A DNA stretch of 64,000 nt from assembly GCF_900142205.1 (NCBI RefSeq), contig NZ_FRAA01000003.1, positions 372,001-436,000 of the forward strand, written 5' to 3'. Position 1 is the stretch's first letter. Every line of letters begins with the position of its first letter. A program made the translations under genes and the position numbers. Below the pieces are notes generated by a model. The model did no database searches and was not told the DNA's origin. It saw only the letters and a list, made by a program, of their open reading frames with translations. The DNA comes from Reichenbachiella agariperforans (lineage in GTDB: Bacteria > Bacteroidota > Bacteroidia > Cytophagales > Cyclobacteriaceae). Shown in pieces: positions 51,518 through 61,908 of this stretch.

Positions 51518-52645
51518 CTACGCTGCAGCCTTTGCAGGCAAACCTAAGGCTTTGAGCATACGCCCATGTGCCAATAGTGCCGATCTAAATGTCGGCTCTG
51601 CGTAGTAGGGATAATTGTACTCCGCAGCTGTTTCTTTGACAATCTTAGCCAGATGCTTGTAGTGCACATGGCATATATGCGGAAACAAATGGTGCTCGAT
51701 TTGGAAATTCAACCCACCAGCGTACCAATCCAATATTCGGTTTTGATTCCCGAAATTCACGGTGGTGTACAGTTGATGTACCGTCCACGAATACTCCATG
51801 TTACCGTCTTTGTCTGGTGCTGGAAAATCCACTTCATTCATCAGGTGTGCAGGCTGAAAAATCACCGCCAAGCCCATACCTGCCACAAAGTGCATGAGCA
51901 TAAACCCACCGAATATCTGCCATCCCGTATACGAAGTGAAATAGACCGGCACACCGATCGCATAGATATAATACACGACCTTCGTTAGGATCAATATCAC
52001 ATACTCTCCTGCAATACTCTTCGTGTTTTTGGCCAACAAGCCTTCCTTGTTGTATCGCGTGATCTTAGCAAAATCCTTGAACGTCACCCAAAAGAAAGTC
52101 CCCAGCCCGTAGAAAAACCATGCATACAAATACTGGTACTTATGAATAGGTTTCAACTTCGTCCCTGGAGAAAATCTCAAAATAGCCTTCGGCTCTATAT
52201 CTTCATCATGCTCTTCGATATTGGTATAGGTGTGGTGCTTGACATTGTGCTGGATACGCCAGTTGATGGCATTGCCTCCTACGAGATTGAGTGTATAGCC
52301 GAGGATTTTGTTGACCGTACGGTTAGAAGAATACGCCCCATGAATCGCATCATGCATGATCGACAATCCGATTCCAGCCATCCCCATCCCCATGATGATC
52401 ATCAGACCTAAAGCTACGAGACCTTGTGGCTCCATCAGAATGACCACAAAGTAGGGCACAATAAACATAGACAGCATCACTACGGTCTTGATGTACAAGG
52501 TCACATTCCCATGTTTGGAAATCCCCTTTGACTGGAAGTATTCGTTCACTCGTTTGTTCAATGTCTGAACGAATTGTTTCGAAGTAGCATCTTCATGATT
52601 GAATGATACCTTCTCCGCGGTAGCTCTCTCTTGCATAGGCGGCAA
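51518..52645 (-). CDS. Membrane fatty acid (acyl-CoA/acyl-lipid) desaturase
   Basis: 375 residues with the three His boxes of front-end type di-iron desaturases: HDAIH (98-102), HNVKHH (133-138) and QIEHHLFP (near 317), and four hydrophobic helices. It introduces a double bond into membrane acyl chains. A second ATG three codons downstream (MQERATAEK) is an equally possible start. No cytochrome b5 domain. Confidence 0.92.
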   Translation of the reverse strand: MPPMQERATAEKVSFNHEDATSKQFVQTLNKRVNEYFQSKGISKHGNVTLYIKTVVMLSMFIVPYFVVILMEPQGLVALGLMIIMGMGMAGIGLSIMHDAIHGAYSSNRTVNKILGYTLNLVGGNAINWRIQHNVKHHTYTNIEEHDEDIEPKAILRFSPGTKLKPIHKYQYLYAWFFYGLGTFFWVTFKDFAKITRYNKEGLLAKNTKSIAGEYVILILTKVVYYIYAIGVPVYFTSYTGWQIFGGFMLMHFVAGMGLAVIFQPAHLMNEVDFPAPDKDGNMEYSWTVHQLYTTVNFGNQNRILDWYAGGLNFQIEHHLFPHICHVHYKHLAKIVKETAAEYNYPYYAEPTFRSALLAHGRMLKALGLPAKAAA

Positions 52646-52733
52646 AAATAACAGGAATAACGCTCACTTACTAATCCCACCCCCTATTAACACCATCAAT
52701 CAAAGCTAGACCAAAATAGCCGACAAAATTTAA

Positions 52734-52741
52734 TATGTTTG
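52734..52741 (+). promoter_or_regulatory. -7 element of the symporter gene (decides start)
   Basis: TATGTTTG, exact TAnnTTTG. It contains the ATG at 52735, so that codon cannot be in the message; transcription would start near 52748 and the ATG at 52768 is used. Confidence 0.55.
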
Positions 52742-52767
52742 CGGCAACATTCAACATTCGATTCTCT

Positions 52768-54201
52768 ATGAGCCCACTACTCGTCTTCCTTATCATCGCT
52801 GGATATTTTGCTGTATTGATGCTGATCGCTAAACTCACCAGTCGTGGTTCTACTGCCGAAAGCTTCTTTACAGGTAATCGACAGTCCCCTTGGTATTTGG
52901 TTGCTTTTGGAATGATCGGTGCTTCTTTGTCTGGTGTCACCTTTATCTCTGTCCCTGGTGAAGTAGGGAGTAGTCACTGGTCTTACTTCCAAATTGTCTT
53001 GGGCTACCTTCTGGGTTATTGGGTGATAGGCAGTGTACTTCTTCCTCTATATTATAAGATGAATTTGGTATCCATCTATCAATATTTAGACTCCAGATTC
53101 GGAAAAAAATCTTACAAAACAGGTGCTTTTTTCTTCCTCATATCTAGAGTCATCGGTGCTGCTTTTAGATTATTTCTAGTTGCTACCGTACTACAAGTCG
53201 CATTTTTCGATGCATTTGACATCCCTTTTGCTGTGTCCGTATTTGTGACCATCGCTCTCATTTGGCTCTACACGTTCAAGGGAGGTATCAAAACGATTGT
53301 CTGGACAGACACTCTGCAGACACTTTTTATGCTACTAGCCGTCGGCATCAGCATCTGGATCATCGCCTCTGACCTCAACTACTCCCCGGGCCAAATCATA
53401 GACATCATCAGTAATAGTTCTACCTCTGAGATGTTTGTCTGGGACTGGCAAGCTCCCCGAAACTTCTTCAAGCAGTTCTTTGCTGGAGCATTCATTGCTA
53501 TCGTGATGACTGGACTGGATCAGGACATGATGCAAAAAAATCTCACGTGCCGATCCCTTAAGGACGCGCAAAAAAACATGCTTTGGTTTAGCATCGTACT
53601 CGTATTTGTTAACCTGTTCTTTTTGGGGCTAGGGACACTACTTTATCACTTTGTAGAAGTCAAAAACATTGACCTTACCCAAACCACCGATGCACTCTTT
53701 CCATACCTAGCCATCAATCATTTTGGATTATTGGGAGGGGTTATTTTCTTACTCGGCATCACTGCAGCTGCCTACTCTAGTGCTGACTCAGCACTCACTG
53801 CACTGACGACTTCCTTTTATATAGACTTCTTGGGGAAAGACCCCAACGAATCCGCCACACACCAGCGACGCTGGATCCACCTTGGATTCTCAGTACTGAT
53901 ACTAGTAGTCATTTTAATCTTCAAGGCCATCAACGACGACAGTGTGATCAATCAGGTTTTCAAAGTAGCTGGTTACACTTACGGACCACTTTTAGGACTA
54001 TATTCGTTCGGGCTGTTTACCAAACGAGCTGTCAAAGATGAGCTGGTTCCTGTGGTATGCCTAGTCGCTCCGATATTGACCTACGTAATCAACTCTTATT
54101 CTGCCACATGGTTCGGAGGATATCAATTCGGGTTTGAGCTTTTACTGCTCAACGGACTTCTGAGTTTCGTCGGACTAGCGATCATTAGCCGAAAGAGTTA
54201 A
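52768..54201 (+). CDS. Sodium:solute symporter (SSS family)
   Basis: 477 residues from ATG 52768 (MSPLLVFLIIAGYFAVLMLIAKLTSRG), with about 13 hydrophobic segments. SSS signatures: AESFFTGNRQSPWYLVAFGMIGASLSGVTFISVPGEVG, VIGAAFRLFLVATVLQ, LYTFKGGIKTIVWTDTLQT and GITAAAYSSADSALTALTTSFYID with the Na-site serines. Substrate cannot be told. The last four bases overlap the convergent ATL gene. Confidence 0.93.
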   Translation: MSPLLVFLIIAGYFAVLMLIAKLTSRGSTAESFFTGNRQSPWYLVAFGMIGASLSGVTFISVPGEVGSSHWSYFQIVLGYLLGYWVIGSVLLPLYYKMNLVSIYQYLDSRFGKKSYKTGAFFFLISRVIGAAFRLFLVATVLQVAFFDAFDIPFAVSVFVTIALIWLYTFKGGIKTIVWTDTLQTLFMLLAVGISIWIIASDLNYSPGQIIDIISNSSTSEMFVWDWQAPRNFFKQFFAGAFIAIVMTGLDQDMMQKNLTCRSLKDAQKNMLWFSIVLVFVNLFFLGLGTLLYHFVEVKNIDLTQTTDALFPYLAINHFGLLGGVIFLLGITAAAYSSADSALTALTTSFYIDFLGKDPNESATHQRRWIHLGFSVLILVVILIFKAINDDSVINQVFKVAGYTYGPLLGLYSFGLFTKRAVKDELVPVVCLVAPILTYVINSYSATWFGGYQFGFELLLLNGLLSFVGLAIISRKS

Positions 54202-54533
54202 TTCTCCAGTTCTTTCATCGGATCCCAAACGATCTCTTTGAAATGCTGAATCTTATCTTCCACAACTGTCAAGCCTTCCGCCTCCAGTAGTTCCTGCATG
54301 CGCGAGGGAGACCCAAAATGCACCTTACCAGTCAATAGCCCCTCTCGGTTGACTACTCGATGGGCAGGTACGTCTGGCAATCCATGCGCTGCATTCATCG
54401 CCCAACCTACCATGCGCGCGCTCAGTTTCGTTCCGAGATAGTTAGCGATCAGACCATAACTAGTCGCTCGTCCTTTTGGGATCAACTTGACCACTTCATA
54501 AACATCCTCGAAAAAACTGTATTGCTTGGCCAT
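54198..54533 (-). CDS. Alkyltransferase-like protein (ATL, MGMT homologue without active Cys)
   Basis: 111 residues, the DNA-binding domain of O6-alkylguanine-DNA alkyltransferase. HTH with GRATSYGLIANYLG and the Arg finger region SARMVGWAMNAAH. The active-site PCHR is PAHR here (Ala57), so it cannot accept an alkyl group; ATL proteins bind O6-alkylguanine and direct nucleotide-excision repair. The start overlaps the mltG stop (TAATG), so translation is coupled. Confidence 0.92.
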   Translation of the reverse strand: MAKQYSFFEDVYEVVKLIPKGRATSYGLIANYLGTKLSARMVGWAMNAAHGLPDVPAHRVVNREGLLTGKVHFGSPSRMQELLEAEGLTVVEDKIQHFKEIVWDPMKELEN

Positions 54534-55570
54534 TAGCGGTAGAGTCCAGCTTTGTTAAGTGCTCTTTGGTATCGAATCGCATTATTATTGTGATCACGGA
54601 GGTTCGTGGCAAAATTGTGATAGCCCGAAAAATCTTCTTTCGCACACATATAGATAAATTTATTGTCCTGATGGTTCAATACTGCATCTATAGATTTGAT
54701 ACTCGGCATGTTGATCGGTCCAGGAGGCAGTCCAGCATACTTGTAGGTATTGAATGGGGAGTCTATCAAAGTATGTTTGGTCAATACACGTTTGATTTCA
54801 AAATCCTGCGCAGCAAAAACCAAGGTAGGGTCTGCCTGTAGCGGGATTCCTCTTTCGAGGCGATTGAGGTATAAGCCAGCCACAATCGGTCTTTCATCCG
54901 ACATGATTGTTTCTGCCTGTACGATAGATGCCAGCACTGAAACCTCCTTGGTCGACAAGCCAAGTGCTTTTGCCTTTGCCAATCGCTCCTCATTCCAGAA
55001 CTTGTCATACTCCCGCTTCATCTTCGCAAAAAGTGACTCAGGAGAAGTAGTCCAATAGGCCTGATAGGTATTGGGGATAAACATCGAAATAATCGTCAAA
55101 CTATCAAAGCCATTGGCACGAATCAAAGAGTCATTTCGCAAAACACCCATGAAATCCGCTTCTGATATTTCTAGGTTTTTCGTGATTTTCTCAGCTAAGT
55201 CCGACACCAAGCGCACATTATTGAATGTTACGTTGACGGGAGTCTGACTGCCCAACCGAAGCATTCTAATCACTTCCAGGTTACTCATCCCTGGCTCTAT
55301 CAGGTAGAGTCCTGGCTTTACGCTTTCATCATACCCCATCGTTTTGGAGAGAAAACTAAAACTAATCACCTCGTCCAAAAACCCGCCTTTAGAAAGTTCT
55401 TTTTGAACATACTTAAAATCAGATCCTGTAGGAATGATCAAAGGTTTAGGTTGCTTTTCATACAAAAAATTCGGGGCGTAAACGACCTGATGAAAATAAA
55501 ACCCAAATGAGGAGAGCATCACTGAGAATGAAACGATAACAGCTCCCAAAATCACTTTTTTCTTATTCAT
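54533..55570 (-). CDS. mltG: Endolytic transglycosylase MltG (YceG-like)
   Basis: 345 residues. N-terminal membrane helix (5-29), LysM-like segment, then the YceG catalytic domain with Glu220 in SIVQAETIMSDERPIVAGLYLNRL and PTLVFA, YAGLPPGPINMPSIKSIDAVLNH. It cleaves nascent peptidoglycan strands at the inner membrane. Operon with the ATL gene. Confidence 0.95.
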   Translation of the reverse strand: MNKKKVILGAVIVSFSVMLSSFGFYFHQVVYAPNFLYEKQPKPLIIPTGSDFKYVQKELSKGGFLDEVISFSFLSKTMGYDESVKPGLYLIEPGMSNLEVIRMLRLGSQTPVNVTFNNVRLVSDLAEKITKNLEISEADFMGVLRNDSLIRANGFDSLTIISMFIPNTYQAYWTTSPESLFAKMKREYDKFWNEERLAKAKALGLSTKEVSVLASIVQAETIMSDERPIVAGLYLNRLERGIPLQADPTLVFAAQDFEIKRVLTKHTLIDSPFNTYKYAGLPPGPINMPSIKSIDAVLNHQDNKFIYMCAKEDFSGYHNFATNLRDHNNNAIRYQRALNKAGLYR

Positions 55571-55654
55571 AAGGCGGCAAAAATAAGCAATTAGTCATTT
55601 CGGCATCCGACTTGAACTAATAATGTTTTGCTATTTATAAACCGGACATTTGAT

Positions 55655-55662
55655 TAAATTTG
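55655..55662 (+). promoter_or_regulatory. -7 element at the Sua5/YciO gene
   Basis: TAAATTTG, exact TAnnTTTG, ending only six bases before the ATG at 55669. If used, the message would be leaderless. Confidence 0.45.
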
Positions 55663-55668
55663 AATCCT

Positions 55669-56298
55669 ATGAAAACAGAGTTCATCAAACTGTACGAAGA
55701 GAACCCAGACCCTAGAAAAATTAGTCAAATTGTTCAAGTCCTAAGAAAAGGAGGCGTCATCATCTACCCTACGGACACCATTTATGGGATGGGCTGTGAT
55801 ATATTCAATGCCAAAGCCATAGAAAGAATCAAGCAGCTCAAGGAAATCAAAAGCAAACGTGTCGACTTCTCTTTCATCTGCTATGACCTAAGTCATATCT
55901 CAGAGTACACCAAGTCTCTGGACACTTCGACTTTCAAGTTGATGAAAAAAGCCCTTCCTGGCCCCTTCACTTTCATACTCAATGCAAGTACCAAGGTCCC
56001 TAAGATGCTACACACTTCTAAAAAAACAATAGGCATCCGAGTCCCAGACAACAACATTCCGAGAGACATCGTCAGAGAACTGGAAAACCCCATCATCACC
56101 ACCTCCATACACCATGATGATGAAGTACTCGAATACTCTACCGATCCAGAACTCATCTATGAAAAGTATAACGGCAAGGTGGATTTGATCATAGACGGAG
56201 GATATGGAAACAATGTCGCCAGTACAGTTGTGGACTGCACTGAGGGCGAAGCAGAAATCGTCAGGGAAGGTATGGGAGACTTGTCTGATTTTATATGA
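55669..56298 (+). CDS. Sua5/YciO/YrdC family protein (threonylcarbamoyl-AMP synthase-like)
   Basis: 209 residues from ATG 55669 ([18 protein letters not shown]); a TTG three codons earlier is inside the promoter element. YrdC-fold motifs [40 protein letters not shown] and VASTVVDC. The early KxR-type motif is KSKRVDF as in YciO rather than KxR-x-KP in TsaC/Sua5, so it may not be the main t6A enzyme. Overlaps the next gene by four bases. Confidence 0.87.
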   Translation: MKTEFIKLYEENPDPRKISQIVQVLRKGGVIIYPTDTIYGMGCDIFNAKAIERIKQLKEIKSKRVDFSFICYDLSHISEYTKSLDTSTFKLMKKALPGPFTFILNASTKVPKMLHTSKKTIGIRVPDNNIPRDIVRELENPIITTSIHHDDEVLEYSTDPELIYEKYNGKVDLIIDGGYGNNVASTVVDCTEGEAEIVREGMGDLSDFI

Positions 56299-56900
56299 AA
56301 ACCATCATTGACAGTCAGTATTTTCCGTGTGTTGCTTACTTTTCCTTCCTCAAATCTAAAGAGGAAGTATGGATAGAAACTCAGGAACATTTCGTCAAAC
56401 AAACCTATAGAAATCGCTGCTACATCTTAGGCTCTAACCAAGTCCTACCACTGGCCATACCAATGATTGGCGGGAACAAAAAAATCAAAATCTCGGACAT
56501 TAAAATCGAGTACAAACACCGGTGGCTCAATGATCACTGGCGGGCGATTATCTCAGCATACAATAAGTCCCCCTACTTCGAATTTTACGAACCATACATT
56601 CACGACATCTTATTCGCAAAACACGAGCGGCTCATCGATCTCAACACTGAGATACTGTCATTCTGTCTCAAAGTCCTCAATATTGGCACGAAAATCAATT
56701 TCACTGAACAATACGAATCCAATACAGAAGGTCAATTAGAAGACATGAGGTCCATGATTCACCCCAAAAAAGATTATATTTGTTCAAAGATCTTTGATCC
56801 CATCCCGTACCCACAGCTGTTTGGTAAAGAATTTGCAGCCAACTTGAGCGTACTGGATTTGCTCAGTAATACTGGGCCAGAATCCGACAACTATTTGTAA
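56295..56900 (+). CDS. WbqC family protein
   Basis: 201 residues. Matches WbqC-like proteins: start [39 protein letters not shown], then LPLAIPM and the [26 protein letters not shown] block. Family members are found with O-antigen and sugar-modification genes, and activity is poorly known. ATGA overlap with the Sua5/YciO gene. Confidence 0.87.
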   Translation: MKTIIDSQYFPCVAYFSFLKSKEEVWIETQEHFVKQTYRNRCYILGSNQVLPLAIPMIGGNKKIKISDIKIEYKHRWLNDHWRAIISAYNKSPYFEFYEPYIHDILFAKHERLIDLNTEILSFCLKVLNIGTKINFTEQYESNTEGQLEDMRSMIHPKKDYICSKIFDPIPYPQLFGKEFAANLSVLDLLSNTGPESDNYL

Positions 56901-57002
56901 AAACTAAAGCCTGATTACAACGATTACATGAATAGATCGTTTTTATCTTAATGTTTAGTTTTTGTTAGATTAAAAATTATTTTTACTACAACGAAGTAGC
57001 AC

Positions 57003-59552
57003 ATGGAAGCAAAGTTTTCGAATAGAGTAAAAGAGGTAATTTCATTGAGTCGTGAGGAAGCACTCCGACTTGGACACGACTATATAGGTACGGAACACCT
57101 CATACTCGGTATGATTCGCGAGGGAGAAGGTGTAGCCATTAGCTTACTAAAGAAACTAGGGGTCTCGCTAGACGAACTCAGAGCTTCCATAGAAAAAGCC
57201 ACCAAAGGGTCTGCTACTAACAATGTTAAGAACCTAGCGAACATTCCTCTGACGAGACAGTCAGAAAAAGTTCTAAAAATCACATACTTAGAAGCTAAAA
57301 TATTCAAAAGCCAACTCATAGGCACTGAACATCTATTGCTTTCTATCCTAAGAGATGAAGACAATATAGGGACTCAAATCCTCGATAAGTTCGATGTAGC
57401 CTATGATGTCGTCAAAGAATTGCTAGAATATCAAACAGAGCACCCGATGTCTTCGTCTTCTGATACAGACGAACCCGAAGACGACTCTCGTCTATTTGGC
57501 TCTGGTGGCACAGGCGGTTCTTCAAGTAAGGATCCATCAGGCAAAGGCGGAGAGAAATCAAGAACTCCTGTTCTTGACAATTTCGGTAGAGACCTGACCA
57601 AGCTAGCAGAGAGTGACAAACTCGACCCTATCGTAGGTCGCGACAAGGAGATTGAGCGTGTTGCACAAATCCTAAGTAGAAGAAAGAAAAACAACCCTAT
57701 TCTAATCGGTGAGCCTGGTGTGGGTAAAACTGCTATCGCAGAAGGCCTAGCACTGAGAATCATTCAAAAGAAAGTATCTAGAGTATTGTTTGGCAAGCGA
57801 GTGGTAACACTTGATTTGGCATCTTTAGTAGCAGGAACAAAATATAGAGGGCAATTCGAAGAAAGAATGAAGGCTGTCATGAATGAGATTGAAAAATCTC
57901 CTGAAGTGATCCTTTTCATTGACGAATTACACACCATAGTAGGAGCTGGCGGAGCGTCTGGATCGCTAGATGCGTCTAACATGTTTAAACCAGCACTAGC
58001 CCGTGGAGAAATTCAATGCATCGGGGCAACTACTTTGGACGAATACAGACAGTACATCGAAAAAGACGGTGCGCTCGCCCGTAGATTCCAAATGGTGATG
58101 GTGGATGCTACAACTGTAGATGAAACCGTGCAAATCCTAAATAACATCAAAGACAAGTACGAGGATCACCACAACGTCAACTATACAGAAGAGGCAATCA
58201 AAGCGTGTGTAGCACTATCTGACAGATACATCAGCGATAGATTCTTGCCAGACAAGGCTATTGACGTCATGGATGAGGCAGGTTCTAGAGTACATATCAA
58301 CAATATATATGTACCAGACGAGATCATCAGTCTTGAGGACTCTATTGAAGATGTCAAAGTAGAAAAAAATCAGGTTGTAAAAAGCCAAAAATACGAAGAA
58401 GCAGCTCAGCTCAGAGACAAAGAAAAGAAGCTCATAGAGCAACTCGAACTAGCCAAAGCGAAGTGGGAAGAAGAAACCAAATCGCAACGCTATGTAGTTG
58501 ACGAAGATAGTGTAGCCGAAGTAATCGCAATGATGACTGGTGTCCCAGTAAAAAGGGTAGCACAGAAGGAAAGCAAGAAACTACTCACGATGAAAGATGA
58601 CTTGAAAAAGCAAGTGATCGGTCAAGATGAAGTTATCGTTAAACTATCAAAAGCGATACAACGAACTCGTGTAGGTCTGAAAGACCCGAAAAAACCAATT
58701 GGCTCTTTCGTCTTTCTAGGTCCAACTGGAGTAGGAAAAACCGAATTGGCGAAAGTGTTGTCTAAATACATGTTTGATAAAGACGATGCTTTGGTGAGAA
58801 TCGACATGAGTGAATACATGGAAAAATTCTCCGTATCTAGACTGGTAGGAGCACCTCCTGGGTATGTAGGTTATGAAGAAGGTGGACAGCTCACAGAAAA
58901 AGTGAGAAGAAAACCATACAGCGTAGTTCTCCTAGACGAAATCGAAAAGGCGCACCCAGACGTATTCAACATCCTACTACAAGTATTGGATGATGGTATA
59001 TTGACAGATGGCCTTGGTAGAAAAGTAGACTTTAGAAACACAGTGATTATCATGACTTCTAACATCGGTGCTAGAGACCTCAAGGACTTTGGTACTGGGA
59101 TCGGGTTCATGAATCAGAACAAGAAAGAGAATCTAGATGACATCATGAAGTCTACGATTCAAAACGCTCTGAAGAAAACTTTCTCACCAGAGTTTCTCAA
59201 TAGACTAGATGATGTGATTGTATTCAACTCTCTAGAAAGAGAAGATGTACATAAAATCATCGATATCACGCTAGACAAATTGCTAGAGCGTGTGATCGAA
59301 CTAGGTTACAATGTAGAGCTAACTGATAAAGCTAAAGATTTCTTAGCAGAGAAAGGATATGACCCTGCATACGGAGCAAGACCTCTGAACAGAGCTATCC
59401 AAAAATACTTGGAAGATCAAGTAGCAGAGTTTATCCTAACTGGAGATGTTCAGGAAGGGGATACGCTGTTAGCAGATCATATAGAAAAAGAAGAAACGCT
59501 GAGTATATCAGTCAAGAAGAAAAAGAATTCTAAGAAAGAGAAAAAAGAGTAG
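57003..59552 (+). CDS. clpC: ATP-dependent Clp protease ATP-binding subunit ClpC
   Basis: 849 residues: two N-domain repeats ([47 protein letters not shown]), D1 Walker [10 protein letters not shown] (about 236), UVR-like middle region ([18 protein letters not shown], about 462), D2 Walker [10 protein letters not shown] (about 578), and C-terminal MGEPA-like [12 protein letters not shown]. An acidic/Gly/Ser-rich linker (about 148-185) joins N-domain and D1. It unfolds substrates for ClpP. Tail rich in Lys ([12 protein letters not shown]). Confidence 0.97.
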   Translation: MEAKFSNRVKEVISLSREEALRLGHDYIGTEHLILGMIREGEGVAISLLKKLGVSLDELRASIEKATKGSATNNVKNLANIPLTRQSEKVLKITYLEAKIFKSQLIGTEHLLLSILRDEDNIGTQILDKFDVAYDVVKELLEYQTEHPMSSSSDTDEPEDDSRLFGSGGTGGSSSKDPSGKGGEKSRTPVLDNFGRDLTKLAESDKLDPIVGRDKEIERVAQILSRRKKNNPILIGEPGVGKTAIAEGLALRIIQKKVSRVLFGKRVVTLDLASLVAGTKYRGQFEERMKAVMNEIEKSPEVILFIDELHTIVGAGGASGSLDASNMFKPALARGEIQCIGATTLDEYRQYIEKDGALARRFQMVMVDATTVDETVQILNNIKDKYEDHHNVNYTEEAIKACVALSDRYISDRFLPDKAIDVMDEAGSRVHINNIYVPDEIISLEDSIEDVKVEKNQVVKSQKYEEAAQLRDKEKKLIEQLELAKAKWEEETKSQRYVVDEDSVAEVIAMMTGVPVKRVAQKESKKLLTMKDDLKKQVIGQDEVIVKLSKAIQRTRVGLKDPKKPIGSFVFLGPTGVGKTELAKVLSKYMFDKDDALVRIDMSEYMEKFSVSRLVGAPPGYVGYEEGGQLTEKVRRKPYSVVLLDEIEKAHPDVFNILLQVLDDGILTDGLGRKVDFRNTVIIMTSNIGARDLKDFGTGIGFMNQNKKENLDDIMKSTIQNALKKTFSPEFLNRLDDVIVFNSLEREDVHKIIDITLDKLLERVIELGYNVELTDKAKDFLAEKGYDPAYGARPLNRAIQKYLEDQVAEFILTGDVQEGDTLLADHIEKEETLSISVKKKKNSKKEKKE

Positions 59553-59575
59553 GCCCAGAGCCTACTCTTTTTTTT
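59541..59575. terminator. Bidirectional terminator between clpC and the VWA gene
   Basis: GAGTAGGC (59547-59554) and GCCTACTC (59560-59567) with A- and T-runs on either side. The stem contains the clpC stop codon. Confidence 0.85.
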
Positions 59576-61646
59576 AATACCCTCCAGAATATTTTCTGAG
59601 TAGCCACTCCGAAGATACCAGTACTAGGAGTACGAATAAAACCCATATCAAATTCACCAAAGGAAAGATTTCTTCTTGGAAATGCACACGGGGCTTGAAA
59701 TCATACGATTCAACATCACCCAGCATTTCATCCCAATCGGCAAGCGTATAAAACTGGCCTTGGTTCTGGATCGCTAGCTGTTGTAACAATCCAAAATCAG
59801 CAACCTGATCTAACTGTTCCAGTTGCTGTTCCTTCACCACAAAACTACCTGAAACCTTTTCTGATTTCCCATCCACTAAGGTAGAAGCCTCATAACGGTA
59901 GTTGGCAGGTTCTAGATTAGCCAACTCCAGCTTAGCATATTGTGAAGCAGGCACAAATGAATACTCTTTGGTTTCCTTTCCTAATTCTCCCACAGAGATC
60001 TTGATTTCTTGCCCGTAAATTCGCTCATAGACATCATTGTAGAGCTCTGCCTGAAAATGTACGGGTTCATTGGTATTATACTCCGTATCTGTAGGATAGA
60101 ATTTAAATTTCCGCTTGTCATTCTTCGTGCTCAAGTACTGCACTAATTTCAGAAAGAACTCATCAAAACTCTGTGTATCTTCATAAAGACCATACTCTTG
60201 CATCCTCCATTGCCAGACACCATCGGCCAGCAGATAAGCCTGCTTTACATCATCGGCAGCTACTGTAAAGAGCAATGGCTTATTCACAGTTACTGATCCT
60301 ATTTTCTGGTTCAACAACACTTTGGCATTTGCTGGGATATTAATATCTCCATAAGGCACAGAGAGTGGCACGAACTCTTGCCACCGTTCATTTAGCTCTG
60401 AGTCTAGTGTAAACAAGTCCATCTCCGGATTGAGCGAGGCGATCACTCGGTCTCGTTGGTTTCGTTTCTGCACGACCTGTAGCACTTTATTCTCACGAGC
60501 GAGTGTTCTAAAATTAGTTTGAGATCCCACTATATAAAAAAGGGGCACCTTCTGCTTTTCAAGCTTAGCCAATATTGACCTAGTACGATTAGCGCCATCA
60601 TAGACATTATGAACTATCGCTAAGTCATATTTTTCTTCAGGGTAATCCCCAACTCCTGCTATATACACTGTGACTTCAAAATTTTGATTATTCTCTATCA
60701 CAGCTTTTAAAGCCTTCAAATCTGGATGCGGGGCGGGTGCCGCGATCAATATATTTTGCTTCCCATCAATCACATCTACATAGATGCGTTGGGAATTATT
60801 CTGTTGAATTACCTCTTCATCCAAGGGCGCAAGCACGACATCCAAAGGCTGCAAACCATCATGAGTAGCTTTTACTTCAAAAACCACACGTGTCACCCCT
60901 TGCCCTGAGTCAAAATTAACCTCCTTAGTCTCCAAGACTTTTCCTTCACGTCTGATACTCAGTTTGGTTTTATGTCCTTTGAACCCATAATTTTTCACTT
61001 CTACTACAACAGGATAACGATTCCCCTGATAGGCGATCTTATTGAACAGAATATTATCCAACTCCAGGTCCAGTTGCTGAGTTGTATCTCCTACACCTAT
61101 CGTATTCAAATGAAACTGATACGGCTGATAAAGCGGAGACACGCCTCTATTAAATTTTCCATCCGACATTAAAAACACGGATGCCAAATTAGTATTCTCA
61201 AAACTAGCAGTGATACTACTCATCATCTCACTCAGATCAGTGGTGGGTTCGACGAATGTCATATCATCCCATGATTCAAATCCCCTACCCAATCCCATCT
61301 TGATCACCTCGTACCCTCGACCTTCCAATTTCTCAGATAATTTGGACATTTGATCATGGAGTAGTGTGATCTGTGTCGAATCCATAGTATTTCGGATAGA
61401 AGTCGAATTATCTACCGCTAATACTACCCTGGGGCTTTCTAACTGCTCGAGGTATTGATTGATCATCGGATTGAGCAGGAGTATCGATAGGACACTCCAC
61501 AAAGCAAATCGTAGCGCGAAAAGTAACCGATTGGTCTGCTGATTCCATGGCCCACTTTTAGCATAAAGTAGATAGGTGAAAGCCAGAGCAATCAGCAAAT
61601 ACAGTGGCAGAAGCCAAATCGAATATTGAAATTGAATGACAGGCAA
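59574..61646 (-). CDS. VWA-domain membrane protein (BatA-like architecture)
   Basis: 690 residues. Two N-terminal membrane helices (10-29, 42-60), a von Willebrand A-type segment with MIDAS motif DNSTS (79-83) and SVFLMSDGKFNRG, a long beta-rich periplasmic region, a ThuA/glutamine-amidotransferase-like part in the middle (DLAIVHNVYDG, PLFYIVGSQTNF), and one C-terminal helix (about 665-685). Similar large membrane proteins occur in Bacteroidota; function is not established. A possible minus-strand -7 element (TAGATTTG) is at 61754-61761. Confidence 0.8.
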   Translation of the reverse strand: MPVIQFQYSIWLLPLYLLIALAFTYLLYAKSGPWNQQTNRLLFALRFALWSVLSILLLNPMINQYLEQLESPRVVLAVDNSTSIRNTMDSTQITLLHDQMSKLSEKLEGRGYEVIKMGLGRGFESWDDMTFVEPTTDLSEMMSSITASFENTNLASVFLMSDGKFNRGVSPLYQPYQFHLNTIGVGDTTQQLDLELDNILFNKIAYQGNRYPVVVEVKNYGFKGHKTKLSIRREGKVLETKEVNFDSGQGVTRVVFEVKATHDGLQPLDVVLAPLDEEVIQQNNSQRIYVDVIDGKQNILIAAPAPHPDLKALKAVIENNQNFEVTVYIAGVGDYPEEKYDLAIVHNVYDGANRTRSILAKLEKQKVPLFYIVGSQTNFRTLARENKVLQVVQKRNQRDRVIASLNPEMDLFTLDSELNERWQEFVPLSVPYGDINIPANAKVLLNQKIGSVTVNKPLLFTVAADDVKQAYLLADGVWQWRMQEYGLYEDTQSFDEFFLKLVQYLSTKNDKRKFKFYPTDTEYNTNEPVHFQAELYNDVYERIYGQEIKISVGELGKETKEYSFVPASQYAKLELANLEPANYRYEASTLVDGKSEKVSGSFVVKEQQLEQLDQVADFGLLQQLAIQNQGQFYTLADWDEMLGDVESYDFKPRVHFQEEIFPLVNLIWVLFVLLVLVSSEWLLRKYSGGY

Positions 61647-61753
61647 TAGTGTATAAATTTCTATGTAAATGAAGTAGGCTCGAAAGATAGGAATAAAAAA
61701 GTTGTCCCAAAAAATGTCTTCTGACTAAAAGCATTCCACTTCTTCAATAGGCA

Positions 61754-61761
61754 CAAATCTA
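61754..61761 (-). promoter_or_regulatory. Possible -7 element of the VWA gene
   Basis: TAGATTTG on the minus strand fits TAnnTTTG; the leader would be about 100 bases. No good -33 element is seen. Confidence 0.35.
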
Positions 61762-61870
61762 TAATTCAATTCCATCAAAAACACGAAAGAGTCTATGATC
61801 AAGCCAAATAATATGAATAAATAGAAATTATAATAATACAAATAAAACATAGTTTAGTACTAAAAATATA

Positions 61871-61878
61871 TACATTTG
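61871..61878 (+). promoter_or_regulatory. -7 element of the envelope gene pair
   Basis: TACATTTG, exact TAnnTTTG, 30 bases before the ATG at 61909. It overlaps the frame's earlier start codon at 61876, which is thus excluded. Confidence 0.55.
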
Positions 61879-61908
61879 TGCCTTAATTATCTATCTAAAA
61901 AAAAGAAT

